Source of the DNA: an uncultured Acholeplasmatales bacterium
GTDB lineage: Bacteria > Bacillota_I > Bacilli_A > ML615J-28 > CAG-698
DNA: 21,790 nt
Reading direction: 5' to 3'
Assembly (NCBI GenBank): GCA_937877075.1
Contig: CALEGD010000129.1
Location: 1-21,790 of the forward strand
Below, piece by piece: positions 1 to 8,063 of the stretch (positions are counted from its first letter, which is position 1; every line of letters starts with the position of its first letter). The translations under genes and the position numbers were made by a program. The notes under the pieces were generated by a model that did no database searches, was not told the origin of the DNA, and saw only the letters and a program-made list of their open reading frames with translations.

Positions 1-727
1 CAAAACCGATTTGATCATATATTCCTCCCATCCTCATTGATCTCAAAGTTTTATTCACCATGTTTATAGCTGAAGCATCTTGGAAAGTTAAATAATATTT
101 TATTAAAAATATCAATATATGAGGAGTTGGAAACTTCGGAGCCCGAGAAAATCCACCATGAGTAGGGTCAAAATTATGTTTTAAACGCAGGAAAGATTCA
201 TCAATTATATTTGCGCGTATTACTCCCTTTGTTGCCTCATCGAGTTTTAAATAATGAATAATTTTTTTAGAATTCCCTTCTAATAGCGCTCGGTCGTTAT
301 GCCAAAGTCTAATTATTGATTTCATCAATTGAAGAAAAGAAGTCTTTGGAAAATAAGTTCCTGCAAACAATGGTTTTTTGTTTGAGTCAATAAATACAGA
401 CAATGGCCATCCCGCACTTCCAATTAAAGCTTGACAAACTGATATATAGACACTATCAATATCCGGTCTTTCCTCACGATCAACTTTTATACTTACAAAA
501 TTATTATTTAAGTAATCTGCTATTTCTTCATCTTCAAAACTTTCATGAGCCATGACATGACACCAATGACAAGTACTGTAACCAATACTCAAAAAGATTG
601 GTTTGTCTTCTTCTTTTGCTTTCTGAAAGGCTTCATCGCCCCACGGATACCAATTAACGGGGTTATCGGCATGTTGTAATAAATAGGGGGATTTTTCATT
701 GATTAATCTGTTTCTTGATTTATTCAT
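1..727 (-). CDS. YyaL/DUF255 family thioredoxin-fold protein, C-terminal part off the window
   Basis: Partial gene: the first 242 codons are present and the frame stays open to the left edge. The ATG at 727 is preceded by an AGAGGT ribosome binding site about 7 nt upstream. The protein shows the family hallmarks: SPYLLQHADNPVNW near residues 13-26, PIFLSIGYSTCHWCHVM near 43-59 with the CxxC pair C53/C56, VDREERPDID near 84-93, GGWP-like GSAGWP followed by a GTYFP motif, and GGFSRAPKFPTP then MGGIYDQIGF at the edge. The family joins an N-terminal thioredoxin-like domain to an alpha/alpha barrel resembling N-acylglucosamine epimerase; its biochemical role is not settled. No signal peptide is visible, so a cytoplasmic location is likely. 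Full-length relatives have about 600-700 residues, so well over half is missing here. No neighbour suggests a pathway. The family call is secure, the function is unknown. Confidence 0.93.
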   Translation of the reverse strand, partial: MNKSRNRLINEKSPYLLQHADNPVNWYPWGDEAFQKAKEEDKPIFLSIGYSTCHWCHVMAHESFEDEEIADYLNNNFVSIKVDREERPDIDSVYISVCQALIGSAGWPLSVFIDSNKKPLFAGTYFPKTSFLQLMKSIIRLWHNDRALLEGNSKKIIHYLKLDEATKGVIRANIIDESFLRLKHNFDPTHGGFSRAPKFPTPHILIFLIKYYLTFQDASAINMVNKTLRSMRMGGIYDQIGF

Positions 728-796
728 ATATTTACCTCTGCAAAAATATTTAATTAATCTTATTGAATATAGTATAGTGTAAAGAGAGGTGGATTT

Positions 797-906
797 ATGA
801 AAATAACAATAAAAAATATTTATTGGTAATATTATTCATACTCTTGCTTTGGAAAAGTTTTATAATCGAAAAAGGATTCATGATTGTTAATAGCAATTTT
901 ACTTGA
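797..906 (+). pseudogene. possible decayed start of a small membrane protein
   Basis: An ATG at 797 follows a good GAGAGGTGG ribosome binding site (784-792), but its frame stops after ten codons. The neighbouring frame, from about 811 to the TGA at 904-906, encodes a hydrophobic run, KKYLLVILFILLLWKSFI, that looks like a first transmembrane segment or signal anchor. One missing base in the A-run just after the ATG would join the two parts. Nothing recognisable follows the TGA. The rest of 728-1055 is AT-rich and holds only this and the promoter of the next gene. The reading as a remnant is inference; it may be chance hydrophobicity in AT-rich DNA. Confidence 0.22.
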
Positions 907-1000
907 ATACTCTTTCTTTCATGCATAAAGTAACTCCCTTTGCCTTTAATTTATGATAATCCAAAGTAAAGAATAAAATAAGCAAATAAGTTATTAAATA

Positions 1001-1029
1001 TTTACATAAATATTCTTTTTTGTTATTAT
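1001..1029 (+). promoter_or_regulatory. sigma-A-type promoter for the disrupted GNAT gene
   Basis: TTTACA (1001-1006) and TATTAT (1024-1029) are separated by 17 nt and lie about 27 nt before the ATG at 1056, which has an AGGTAGGA-type binding site. Both boxes have one mismatch to consensus. In DNA this rich in A and T chance matches occur, so the call is moderate. Confidence 0.45.
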
Positions 1030-1055
1030 AAATAAAGATAAAGGTAGGAAGAAAT

Positions 1056-1593
1056 ATGTTGAGACACAAAGGATCTATTTCCTTAGAAACAAAAAGATTA
1101 TTTTTGAGGCAATTAAGATTTGAAACTAGTATTTAATAATTGGGTAAGCGATCCTGAAGTCGCTAAATTTATGAGATGGAATAAACACAATAGCATTGAT
1201 GAAACAAAAGAATGGTTAAACTTTTGTGAATCAAACAAGAATAATAAAGAATTTAATGATTGGGGTATTATCTTAAAAGAAAATAATGAGCCTATTGGTT
1301 CTATAGGGGCTTTTATAAATCCCGAAGAACCCAATCGATATGAAGTTGGTTACGCAATCGGAAAAAAATATTGGGGACAAGGAATTGCGAGAGAAGCTTT
1401 AAACTGTATGATAAATTATTTTATTAATGATATTGGTATTAAAAAGTTCATCGGTATGCATTCGGTTGATAATCCGGCATCGGGCGTTGTAATGGAACAT
1501 ATTGGTTTCAAATCCATAAGAGAAGGTTCATATCAAAGTATGGACGGTAAAATAATCTTTAAAAGCAAAGTCTGTTATTTAGATATTAATTGA
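1056..1593 (+). pseudogene. GNAT N-acetyltransferase, frameshifted near the 5' end
   Basis: The ATG at 1056 opens MLRHKGSISLETKRLFLRQL, the typical first strand of a RimJ/RimL-type GNAT protein (ETxRLxLRxF), but this frame ends at a TAA at 1134-1136. The rest (FNNWVSDPEVAKFMRW, GSIGAFI, YEVGYAIGKKYWGQGIAREAL with the acetyl-CoA loop, DNPASGVVMEHIGF) continues in the next frame from about 1120 to the TGA at 1593. Relatives usually have about nine residues between the LRR and FNNW motifs; here only about six remain, which fits a deletion of about 8 nt. The downstream part could in principle start at the TTG at 1120 and give a 157-residue protein lacking strand beta-1, but it has no good binding site. 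The substrate is unknown; such enzymes acetylate protein N-termini, aminoglycosides or small amines. A sequencing error is the main alternative. Confidence 0.72.
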
Positions 1594-1654
1594 TTTAATG
1601 AGTTTAAATTGATAAAACTTTAATAATACTATACCAATAAATCGGGAGGAAAAA

Positions 1655-2185
1655 ATGCTAATAAAACAAGGCGAACTCGTTATTAGAGACGCAACAGAAA
1701 ATGATGCAGATCAATTATGCATCTGGTGGAATGACGGAAAAGTTATGGAACACGCTGGCTTTCCTCAGGGCCTAATGACTAGTACTGAAAGAATCATTAA
1801 ATTAATAAAAACTGATACTATTGAAAATAAAAGACTAATTCTTGAACGTAATAGTAAACTAATCGGGGAAATGTCATATAGAAAGGTTTCTGAAGGAGTT
1901 GTTGAAATAGGAATTAAAATATGTGAATTTTCCGAACATGGAAAAGGTTATGGTACTTGTTATTTAAAAATGTTAATTGACTATTTATTTGATACCTTAA
2001 ATTATTCAAAAATAATATTAGATACAAATATTAAAAATTTAAGGGCACAACATCTTTACGAGAAAATTGGTTTTAAAAAGGTTGGTATCAATAATAATGC
2101 TTGGAAAGATCAACTTGGTAATCCTCAAACTTCTATTGATTATGAATTATCGGTACAACAATACAAAAAAAATTATAACGTATAA
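1655..2185 (+). CDS. GNAT family N-acetyltransferase
   Basis: An intact 176-residue protein with an excellent GGGAGGA binding site 6 nt before the ATG. It has the GNAT fold signature: strand beta-1 GELVIRDATENDADQL (residues 6-21), beta-4 VVEIGIKI, the acetyl-CoA pyrophosphate loop EHGKGYGT (about 94-101) followed by a helix YLKMLIDYLF, and the C-terminal NLRAQHLYEKIGFKKVG motif (about 129-145). It therefore transfers acetyl from acetyl-CoA to an amine; the substrate cannot be read from the sequence. It follows the broken GNAT gene on the same strand at a distance of 61 nt and ends at a hairpin terminator. The two GNAT proteins are not close paralogues. The AT-rich composition here and the lone-gene layout resemble an accessory insertion, but this is only a guess. 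Confidence 0.9.
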   Translation: MLIKQGELVIRDATENDADQLCIWWNDGKVMEHAGFPQGLMTSTERIIKLIKTDTIENKRLILERNSKLIGEMSYRKVSEGVVEIGIKICEFSEHGKGYGTCYLKMLIDYLFDTLNYSKIILDTNIKNLRAQHLYEKIGFKKVGINNNAWKDQLGNPQTSIDYELSVQQYKKNYNV

Positions 2186-2192
2186 AACAAAT

Positions 2193-2224
2193 AAAACCGA
2201 CAAAATTATTATGCCGGTTTTTTT
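2193..2224 (+). terminator. terminator after the GNAT gene
   Basis: AAAACCG (2193-2199) can pair with CGGTTTT (2215-2221) around a loop of about 15 nt and is followed by a T-run to 2224. It lies 8 nt after the GNAT stop codon. The stem is short, so efficiency may be modest. Confidence 0.6.
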
Positions 2225-2350
2225 AAAGTATTAAAGGTTAAAGTATACCTGTTATTATTGACTTAATAAAATACATAGTAGGGAGATTCTTTACTTATGA
2301 TATCATACTTAGATTCTTATTTTGATATATGAAAAGAAATTAGATAGTTC
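2225..2350. other. intergenic spacer without a gene
   Basis: No convincing reading frame is visible between the GNAT terminator and the operon terminator. It contains a perfect 12-nt palindrome, TATGATATCATA, at 2296-2307. No promoter with both boxes at proper spacing was seen. Confidence 0.4.
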
Positions 2351-2388
2351 AAAAAAAGCATTTCAAACTATGTTGAGATGCTTTTTTT
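2351..2388 (-). terminator. bidirectional terminator closing the fatty-acid operon
   Basis: A 16-bp stem with one G-U pair (arms 2351-2366 and 2373-2388) and a six-base loop. The arms carry seven A and seven T at the outer ends, so it has a U-run in either direction. It lies about 80 nt past the fabZ stop on the minus strand and also backs up the GNAT terminator on the plus strand. Confidence 0.85.
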
Positions 2389-2466
2389 GTGACTAATTAT
2401 TAACAGCGCTTTATTTAACTGATTTGATTCATTCCAATCATTATACACCTTTACATAAATATATAA

Positions 2467-2895
2467 TTACTCTTGTAAGGCGAAAAAGAAATCAACTTCA
2501 CAGGCAACTTCACCGTTAACGGTTGCTACCGCTCTGCTACTTCCGAAAGATCCCTTTGATTTTACTAGTTCTGCTTCCAAAATCATTGTATCACCGGGAA
2601 TTACTTTTCTACGAAACTTACAATTTTTTATTCCTGTTAATAATGCAATCTTTCCTTTATTTTTTTCACAGGATAGTAAAGCGATTGCACCAATTTGGGC
2701 TAGGGATTCAACAATCAATACTCCCGGCATGACATGTTCACCGGGAAAATGTCCTAAGAATTGAGCTTCATGTGCAGTTACACATTTAACTCCTTTCGCT
2801 CTTTTTCCGACTTCAAGTTCATCAACCCGATCTATAAGTAAAAATGGATAACGATGGGGGATAATCTTTTCTATTTCACTACTATTAAAAACCAT
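2467..2895 (-). CDS. fabZ: 3-hydroxyacyl-[ACP] dehydratase FabZ
   Basis: Dehydrates 3-hydroxyacyl-ACP to trans-2-enoyl-ACP in the type II fatty acid elongation cycle, in the cytoplasm. The 142-residue length is normal. Visible are PHRYPFLLIDRV (residues 13-24), the catalytic histidine H49 in GHFPGEHVMPGVL and the catalytic glutamate E63 in VESLAQIG, then CKFRRKVIPGD. It fits FabZ better than FabA (shorter, HRYPFLLID motif). The GGAGGA binding site lies 5 nt before the ATG. It is the last gene of the operon, one base after fabF, and is followed by the long hairpin at 2351-2388. No FabN/FabM-like isomerase gene is present in this operon, so how unsaturated chains arise is not shown here. Confidence 0.97.
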   Translation of the reverse strand: MVFNSSEIEKIIPHRYPFLLIDRVDELEVGKRAKGVKCVTAHEAQFLGHFPGEHVMPGVLIVESLAQIGAIALLSCEKNKGKIALLTGIKNCKFRRKVIPGDTMILEAELVKSKGSFGSSRAVATVNGEVACEVDFFFALQE

Positions 2896-2896
2896 C

Positions 2897-4138
2897 TTAT
2901 TCCTCCGTGTATTTTTTGAAAACTATGGTTGAATTCTGGCCTCCAAAACCAACATTATTGTTTATAGCATAATAAACTTTTCTTTTAACAGTTTGATTAG
3001 GAGTGTAATTTAAATCACAATCTTCATCAGGAACCTGATAATTAATTGTCGGAGGTATCATATCTTCTTTTACTGCCAATGCAGTAATAATCGCTTCAAT
3101 TGCTCCGCTAGCACCTAAGGCATGGCCCATCATTGATTTCGTACTACTAATATTAAGCTTATGGGCATGATTACCAAAAACTTGTTTAAAAGCATAAGTT
3201 TCTAACTTATCATTATATGGGGTTGAAGTACCGTGAGCATTGATATAATCTATGACTTCGGGTAATACGGAAGCATCCTTTAAAGCAATAGATATTGCTT
3301 TGGTAATGCCTTCTGCACTATCATCAGGAGCGGTTATATGGTAGGCATCACAAGTTGCTCCATAGCCAAGAATTTCTCCAAATATCTTTGCCCCTCTTTT
3401 CTTAGCATGTTCATATTCCTCAAGAATTAAAACGCCGGCACCTTCTCCGATTACAAATCCGCTCCGCCTTTTATCAAAGGGAACTGAGGCGGCATTTGGG
3501 TCATTGTTTGAACAAAGTGCCCTCATGCTTCCAAAGCCGCCGACAGCAAGCTCACCTACTGGAGCTTCTGCCCCCCCAGCAAACGCCAGATCTACATAAT
3601 TATCGCGAATATTTCTAAATGCAAGACCAATCGAATCATTCCCTGATGAACAAGCCGTAACAACCGGATGATTTGGTCCCTTTGCTTTGAATTTAATGGC
3701 AATATTGCCACCAACTAGATTAATAATTGAACTTGGTACAAAGAAAGGAGAAATACGGTCCGGGCCTTTCTCTTTTGCTATTAAAGCCTGTTGATAGATA
3801 GTATTGATACCACCGATACCACTAGTTACAAAAGTACCAAACCGATGATGATCAATTTCAGCCTCTCCAAGTTCAGCTTGTTCATAAGCTTCTTGAGCTG
3901 CAATTAGTGCATAAATAACGCAACGGTCTAAGCGTTTGCTTTCCCTTGGTTCAAGATATTTATCCACTTCAAGGTTTTTTACTTCAGCCGCTATCTTAAC
4001 CTTAAGATTAGAAGCGTCAAAAGCCTTGATAAAATCAATACCGTTTGTGCCGGAAAGAAGTGCTTCCCACATCTGTCTAACATTGTTTCCGATAGGGGTT
4101 ACCGCGCCCATTCCGGTGATTACTACTCTTCTTTTCAT
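2897..4138 (-). CDS. fabF: 3-oxoacyl-[ACP] synthase II FabF
   Basis: Condenses malonyl-ACP with a growing acyl-ACP. The 413-residue thiolase-fold enzyme has the full catalytic triad: C163 in VVTACSSGND, H302 in NAHGTSTPYND and H339 in STKSMMGHALGASG, and the FabF start MKRRVVITGMGAVTPIG. The bases around the active cysteine encode CSSGND where most FabF proteins have CATGTH or CATGTN, a mild oddity. It sits 3 nt after fabG and 1 nt before fabZ. Since no fabH is seen in the operon, initiation must depend on a fabH elsewhere or on this enzyme; the sequence does not decide that. Confidence 0.97.
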   Translation of the reverse strand: MKRRVVITGMGAVTPIGNNVRQMWEALLSGTNGIDFIKAFDASNLKVKIAAEVKNLEVDKYLEPRESKRLDRCVIYALIAAQEAYEQAELGEAEIDHHRFGTFVTSGIGGINTIYQQALIAKEKGPDRISPFFVPSSIINLVGGNIAIKFKAKGPNHPVVTACSSGNDSIGLAFRNIRDNYVDLAFAGGAEAPVGELAVGGFGSMRALCSNNDPNAASVPFDKRRSGFVIGEGAGVLILEEYEHAKKRGAKIFGEILGYGATCDAYHITAPDDSAEGITKAISIALKDASVLPEVIDYINAHGTSTPYNDKLETYAFKQVFGNHAHKLNISSTKSMMGHALGASGAIEAIITALAVKEDMIPPTINYQVPDEDCDLNYTPNQTVKRKVYYAINNNVGFGGQNSTIVFKKYTEE

Positions 4139-4141
4139 AAA

Positions 4142-4885
4142 TTACATCACCAAACCGCCGTCAACATTAATTACTTGTCCGGTAATATAGCTTGCACCTT
4201 CGCCGCATAAGAAAGTCACAACCTTTGCAATATCGGCGGGTTCTCCTAATCTTCCTAAGGGTATATTCTTTTCAATTTCCGATATCCAATTTTCATTTAA
4301 ATTATTAGTCATATCGGTTTTAATAAAACCGGGGGCGACGGCATTAACCGCAATATTTCTTTTTGATAGTTCCTTGGCGAGAGATTTAGTCAGACCGATT
4401 ATTCCGGCCTTAGAAGCAGCATAATTACTTTGTCCGCCATTACCGACTATTCCGACAACGGAGGCAATATTGATAATTCTTCCGGTTCTTTGTTTTGCCA
4501 TATACTTTGCAGCATGTTTGGAACAATTCCAAGTTCCTTTCAGATTAACATCAATAACCCTGTCAAAATCTTCTTCTGTCATTCTCATAATCAAATTGTC
4601 AGCGGTAACACCGGCATTATTTACAAGAATATCCAATCTGCCATATTTTTCAATGGCAAAATCTATTAACTTCTGAGACTCGGAAAATATCGATACATCA
4701 GCTTGAAATACTTCTACACTTAAGTTTTTAGAAAGTAATTCGTCCTTAATCTCAGAAGCTTTTTCGGGACTGGAACGATAATTTATTACAACCGTCGCAC
4801 CGAGTTTCGCCAGACATACTGCTATTTCTCTTCCAATTCCATTTGAAGCTCCGGTAACAATAGCAACTTTATCAATTAGATTCAT
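4142..4885 (-). CDS. fabG: 3-oxoacyl-[ACP] reductase FabG
   Basis: NADPH-dependent reduction of 3-oxoacyl-ACP. A 247-residue short-chain dehydrogenase with the nucleotide loop TGASNGIG (residues 11-18), NNAG (89-92), the catalytic serine S142, Y155 and K159 in SNYAASKAG, and the C-terminal YITGQVINVDGGLVM typical of FabG. An AGGAGG site lies 7 nt before the ATG at 4885, inside the end of fabD, with which the gene overlaps by 14 nt; this points to coupled translation. Context in the fab operon separates it from other short-chain dehydrogenases. Confidence 0.97.
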   Translation of the reverse strand: MNLIDKVAIVTGASNGIGREIAVCLAKLGATVVINYRSSPEKASEIKDELLSKNLSVEVFQADVSIFSESQKLIDFAIEKYGRLDILVNNAGVTADNLIMRMTEEDFDRVIDVNLKGTWNCSKHAAKYMAKQRTGRIINIASVVGIVGNGGQSNYAASKAGIIGLTKSLAKELSKRNIAVNAVAPGFIKTDMTNNLNENWISEIEKNIPLGRLGEPADIAKVVTFLCGEGASYITGQVINVDGGLVM

Positions 4886-5807
4886 TCAATTCCTCCTTTA
4901 TAAAAGTATTAAAGTCATCAAGTTTCTCAATATTCATCAAGCGAACTCCCGGCACTATTCTTTTCGAAAGTCCGCTAAGTACTTTCCCAGGTCCAATTTC
5001 TAAAAGCATATCGACTTGGTATTTCTCAACCATGAATCGAACACTTTCTTCAAAACGAACCGGAGAATAAATCTGTTTTTCTAGTTTATCCGAAAGATCA
5101 TCTATTTCAAGCGGAAGCGCATCACAGTTCATAATAACCGGAAAGTTGGGTTCTTTTTTGGGGGCTTCTATCAAATATGGCTTTAAGTCTAGCGCCGCTT
5201 CTTTCATTAAGGGATGATGAAATGCACCGCTGACATTCAGCATCACAACTCGTTTCGCTCCGTACTCTGTAGCCTTTTCCATAGCAAGAAGGACTTTATC
5301 CTTTTTCCCTGCAATCACAAACTGGATCGGAGAATTATAATTTGCAATTTTAGTATCGGTTTCCTTACATAACTCTTCGCCGCTTTTCAAATCAAGACCG
5401 ATGATTGCTGCCATGGCGCCATCAGTTTTATTAGCACAAGCATGCATATAATAAGCTCTCTTCTTAATTAAAGAAACTACCGCCCTAAAATCAAAAACTC
5501 CGGAAGCATAAAGAGCTGAATATTCACCGAGACTAAAGCCACAACCTGCAACCACATTCAAACCTTTTCTTTTTAACACTTCATAAATCGAACATGTAAC
5601 CAGCAAGATTGCCGGTTGGGTATATTCAGTTTGATTCATTAGAAAATTTTCAGTAAAACAAATCTCAGAAATATCATAACTAAGGATCTCGCTTGCCTCT
5701 TTATACATCTTTTGTACAAAATCAAAAGTTTGGTAAAAATCTAATCCCATCCCGGGATATTGGGAGCCCTGACCGGCAAAAAGTAAGCCGATTTGTTTAT
5801 TTTTCAT
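4872..5807 (-). CDS. fabD: malonyl-CoA:ACP transacylase FabD
   Basis: Moves the malonyl group from CoA to the ACP phosphopantetheine, feeding both initiation and elongation. The 311-residue protein carries GQGSQYPGMG (12-21), the nucleophile S92 in GFSLGEYSAL, the catalytic histidine H197 in SGAFHHPLM, and ENIGPGKVLSG-like EIGPGKVLSG near the C-terminus. The ATG at 5807 lies 6 nt after the fabK stop and has only a weak binding site, so it probably relies on coupling. The length is normal. Confidence 0.96.
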   Translation of the reverse strand: MKNKQIGLLFAGQGSQYPGMGLDFYQTFDFVQKMYKEASEILSYDISEICFTENFLMNQTEYTQPAILLVTCSIYEVLKRKGLNVVAGCGFSLGEYSALYASGVFDFRAVVSLIKKRAYYMHACANKTDGAMAAIIGLDLKSGEELCKETDTKIANYNSPIQFVIAGKKDKVLLAMEKATEYGAKRVVMLNVSGAFHHPLMKEAALDLKPYLIEAPKKEPNFPVIMNCDALPLEIDDLSDKLEKQIYSPVRFEESVRFMVEKYQVDMLLEIGPGKVLSGLSKRIVPGVRLMNIEKLDDFNTFIKEELNESN

Positions 5808-5813
5808 AATAGC

Positions 5814-6746
5814 TTAGAACACCTTTAGAGAATCTTTATATGAATTTAGATCAAGGAACAATTCTTCAAAGATTTGTTTTAAGGGCTTAATTTCTTTTAT
5901 CAGTCCGGAGATTTGACCGGCCATAAATGAGCCTCGATCTAAGTCTCCTTCAATCACAGCTCTCTTAAGTGACCCAAGGGTCATCATTTCAAGTTCCTCA
6001 AGTCCTGCACCGGCTTCGCTTAATCTAACATATTCCTTTGCCATCATATTCTTCAGAACTCTGACAGGAGCTCCGGTTTTTCTTCCGGTAACGATAGTAT
6101 CGGTATCTTTTGCTTCCAATATTTTCTGTTTGTAATTCAAATGGACCGCACATTCATTACTTGTCAGAATAACGGTTCCGACCTGAACTCCTTTTGCACC
6201 AAGAGCAAAGGCAGCTAAAACACCTCTTTTATCAGCAATCCCTCCGGCAGCAATCACCGGAATCTTTACAGCATCAACAACCTGAGGAACAAGTGCCATC
6301 GTTGTCAATTCACCGACATGACCTCCGGCCTCTGTTCCTTCGGCGATTACAGCATCAACGCCGGCTCTTTCCGCGCGCTTTGCAAGTGCCACACTCGGAA
6401 CTACCGGGATTACAATAATTCCAGCTTTCTTCCAAGCCTCGATATATGGTCCCGGATTTCCTGCCCCGGTAATAACCACCTTAACCTTTTCCTCAACAAC
6501 TACTTCTGCTATTTTTGAAGCAAAGGGGCTCAACAACATAATATTTACACCGAAAGTATTATTAGTGAGAGACTTGCATTTTCTTATCTCCTCACGAACC
6601 CATTCCGGATTATTTCCACCTGCAGCAATAATTCCCAACCCGCCGGCATTACTTACTGCCGCAGCCAACAGGGAATCAGTAATATTGGCCATTGCACCTT
6701 GTATAACCGGATATTTGGTATTTAGTAATTCACATATATTTTTCAT
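5814..6746 (-). CDS. fabK: enoyl-[ACP] reductase FabK (FMN-dependent)
   Basis: Performs the last, NAD(P)H-dependent step of the elongation cycle. The 310-residue flavin TIM-barrel of the nitronate monooxygenase/FabK family shows YPVIQGAMANI (12-22), AGGLGIIAAGG (34-43), AEGTEAGGHVG (135-145, with H143 at the position of the essential FabK histidine), PVIAAGGIADKRGV and the phosphate-binding GAKGVQVGT. Its place between fabT and fabD, as in streptococci, supports FabK over nitronate monooxygenase. No fabI, fabL or fabV appears here, so it is likely the main enoyl reductase, though a second one elsewhere cannot be excluded. It overlaps the fabT stop by 4 nt (ATGA). Confidence 0.95.
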   Translation of the reverse strand: MKNICELLNTKYPVIQGAMANITDSLLAAAVSNAGGLGIIAAGGNNPEWVREEIRKCKSLTNNTFGVNIMLLSPFASKIAEVVVEEKVKVVITGAGNPGPYIEAWKKAGIIVIPVVPSVALAKRAERAGVDAVIAEGTEAGGHVGELTTMALVPQVVDAVKIPVIAAGGIADKRGVLAAFALGAKGVQVGTVILTSNECAVHLNYKQKILEAKDTDTIVTGRKTGAPVRVLKNMMAKEYVRLSEAGAGLEELEMMTLGSLKRAVIEGDLDRGSFMAGQISGLIKEIKPLKQIFEELFLDLNSYKDSLKVF

Positions 6747-7264
6747 ATATTCTCCTCTAAATTATTAAAGTCGTCATCACTTTCTACTTCTGAATATCGT
6801 TCAATATTTTTATAAAAATCAGTTTCAATAATTAAGTTCAATTTATCCAAGATCTCCTCTAAAATAGAAACTTTCTCGTTTTCAAGATCATTTGCAAGCG
6901 CAAGTAGAAGGCTTTCAAAAAACTTTCCGTATTGTTTCACAATTCCGATAGCCTTCCTTGTTAGATAAAGGATGATAACCCTGCGATCCTGTTTGTTTCT
7001 GGTTCTGATGACATAACCTTTCTTAACTAAACTGTCAACGGTAATTGATAGTGTTCCTCGGGTTACTTTTAAAGTATCAGCAATTTCCGACATCGATTTG
7101 GTATTCGAGATTCCTATAATGTACAGAACTTTAACTTCATTGGGTGTTACATCCTCAATCCCACATTTACGGAGATATTCACGCTCAAAAAATTGCATTT
7201 TTGCTTGAAATTGAAAAAATATATCACCGATATTTGTTATTAATTTATTTAGATTCTTCTTCAT
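6743..7264 (-). CDS. fabT: MarR-family repressor FabT
   Basis: A winged helix-turn-helix protein that in streptococci and relatives represses the fab genes when bound to long-chain acyl-ACP. In this 173-residue version the HTH is SMSEIADTLKVTRGTLSITV (57-76) and the wing is RTRNKQDRRVIILYLT. It is longer than the roughly 145-residue streptococcal FabT because of an acidic C-terminal tail (YSEVESDDDFNNLEE). It lies in the middle of the operon, overlapping accA by 20 nt and fabK by 4 nt, whereas FabT is usually near the front. Two FabT-type palindromes at 11594-11622 in the operon promoter imply autorepression. The start at 7264 lacks a clear binding site and is assumed to be coupled to accA. 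Confidence 0.88.
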   Translation of the reverse strand: MKKNLNKLITNIGDIFFQFQAKMQFFEREYLRKCGIEDVTPNEVKVLYIIGISNTKSMSEIADTLKVTRGTLSITVDSLVKKGYVIRTRNKQDRRVIILYLTRKAIGIVKQYGKFFESLLLALANDLENEKVSILEEILDKLNLIIETDFYKNIERYSEVESDDDFNNLEENI

Positions 7265-8063
7265 AGATGCCCATATTTCTAAACTTAATATATCTCCGTT
7301 CCACCAATTTCTTAATATTTTTACCTTTTAATTCTTTTGTTTTTTCAATTAGTTTTTCTTTTAGTATTTCAAAGGAATAATCAATATTAAGATGGAGTCC
7401 GCCTTCTACTTCGGGAATAATCATATCAATAATACCGTAAGTTAAGAGATCATCGGCAGTAAGTTTCATTACCGAAGCTGCGTATTTCGCTAGAAATACA
7501 TCTTTATAGAGGATAGAAGCAAAGCCTTCCGGTGAAAGAATTGAATATATGGCGTTCTCAAACATCCAAGTTTCATCAGAAACCCCGATTGCAAGAGCAC
7601 CACCGCTTCCGCCTTCTCCTAGAACGATTGCAATTAGCGGAACTTTTAGTTCTGACATCTCCGAAAGATTTACAGCTATCGCACTGGCTTGTCCTCTTTC
7701 TTCGGCACCGATTCCCGGATATGCTCCCGGGGTATCAATAATAAAAATTATAGGACGACTAAATTTTTCTGCTTGTTTCATAATTCTTAATGCCTTTCGA
7801 TAACCTTCCGGATTCGGCATTCCAAAATTATGTTCAATCTTTTCCTTGGTGCTTTCCCCTTTTTCCTGGGCAATAATTGTGACTGGAATAGAATTTAATA
7901 GCCCAATCCCGGTAATAACACTCCTATCATCTCCAAAAAGTCGATCCCCGTGAAATTCTATAAAATCCGTAAATAGATACTTAATCAAAACCTTTGAGGT
8001 AGGTCTTTTATTATGGCGGGCAATCTGAACTTTTTCCCAAATTAGATCTTCTAATTCTTTCAT
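7245..8063 (-). CDS. accA: acetyl-CoA carboxylase carboxyltransferase subunit alpha
   Basis: With AccD it forms the carboxyltransferase that moves CO2 from carboxybiotin to acetyl-CoA to make malonyl-CoA. The 272-residue crotonase-fold protein begins with the alpha-subunit pattern LEDLIWEKVQIARHNKRPT, then FIEFHGDRLFGDDRSVITGIG (about 32-52), EKGESTKEKIEHNFGMPNPEGYRKALR, FIIDTPGAYPGIGAEERGQ and GEGGSGGALAIGV. It is shorter than the Proteobacterial AccA (about 319), as is normal in Bacillota-type bacteria. It overlaps accD by 4 nt and fabT by 20 nt. Confidence 0.97.
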   Translation of the reverse strand: MKELEDLIWEKVQIARHNKRPTSKVLIKYLFTDFIEFHGDRLFGDDRSVITGIGLLNSIPVTIIAQEKGESTKEKIEHNFGMPNPEGYRKALRIMKQAEKFSRPIIFIIDTPGAYPGIGAEERGQASAIAVNLSEMSELKVPLIAIVLGEGGSGGALAIGVSDETWMFENAIYSILSPEGFASILYKDVFLAKYAASVMKLTADDLLTYGIIDMIIPEVEGGLHLNIDYSFEILKEKLIEKTKELKGKNIKKLVERRYIKFRNMGIYEEESK

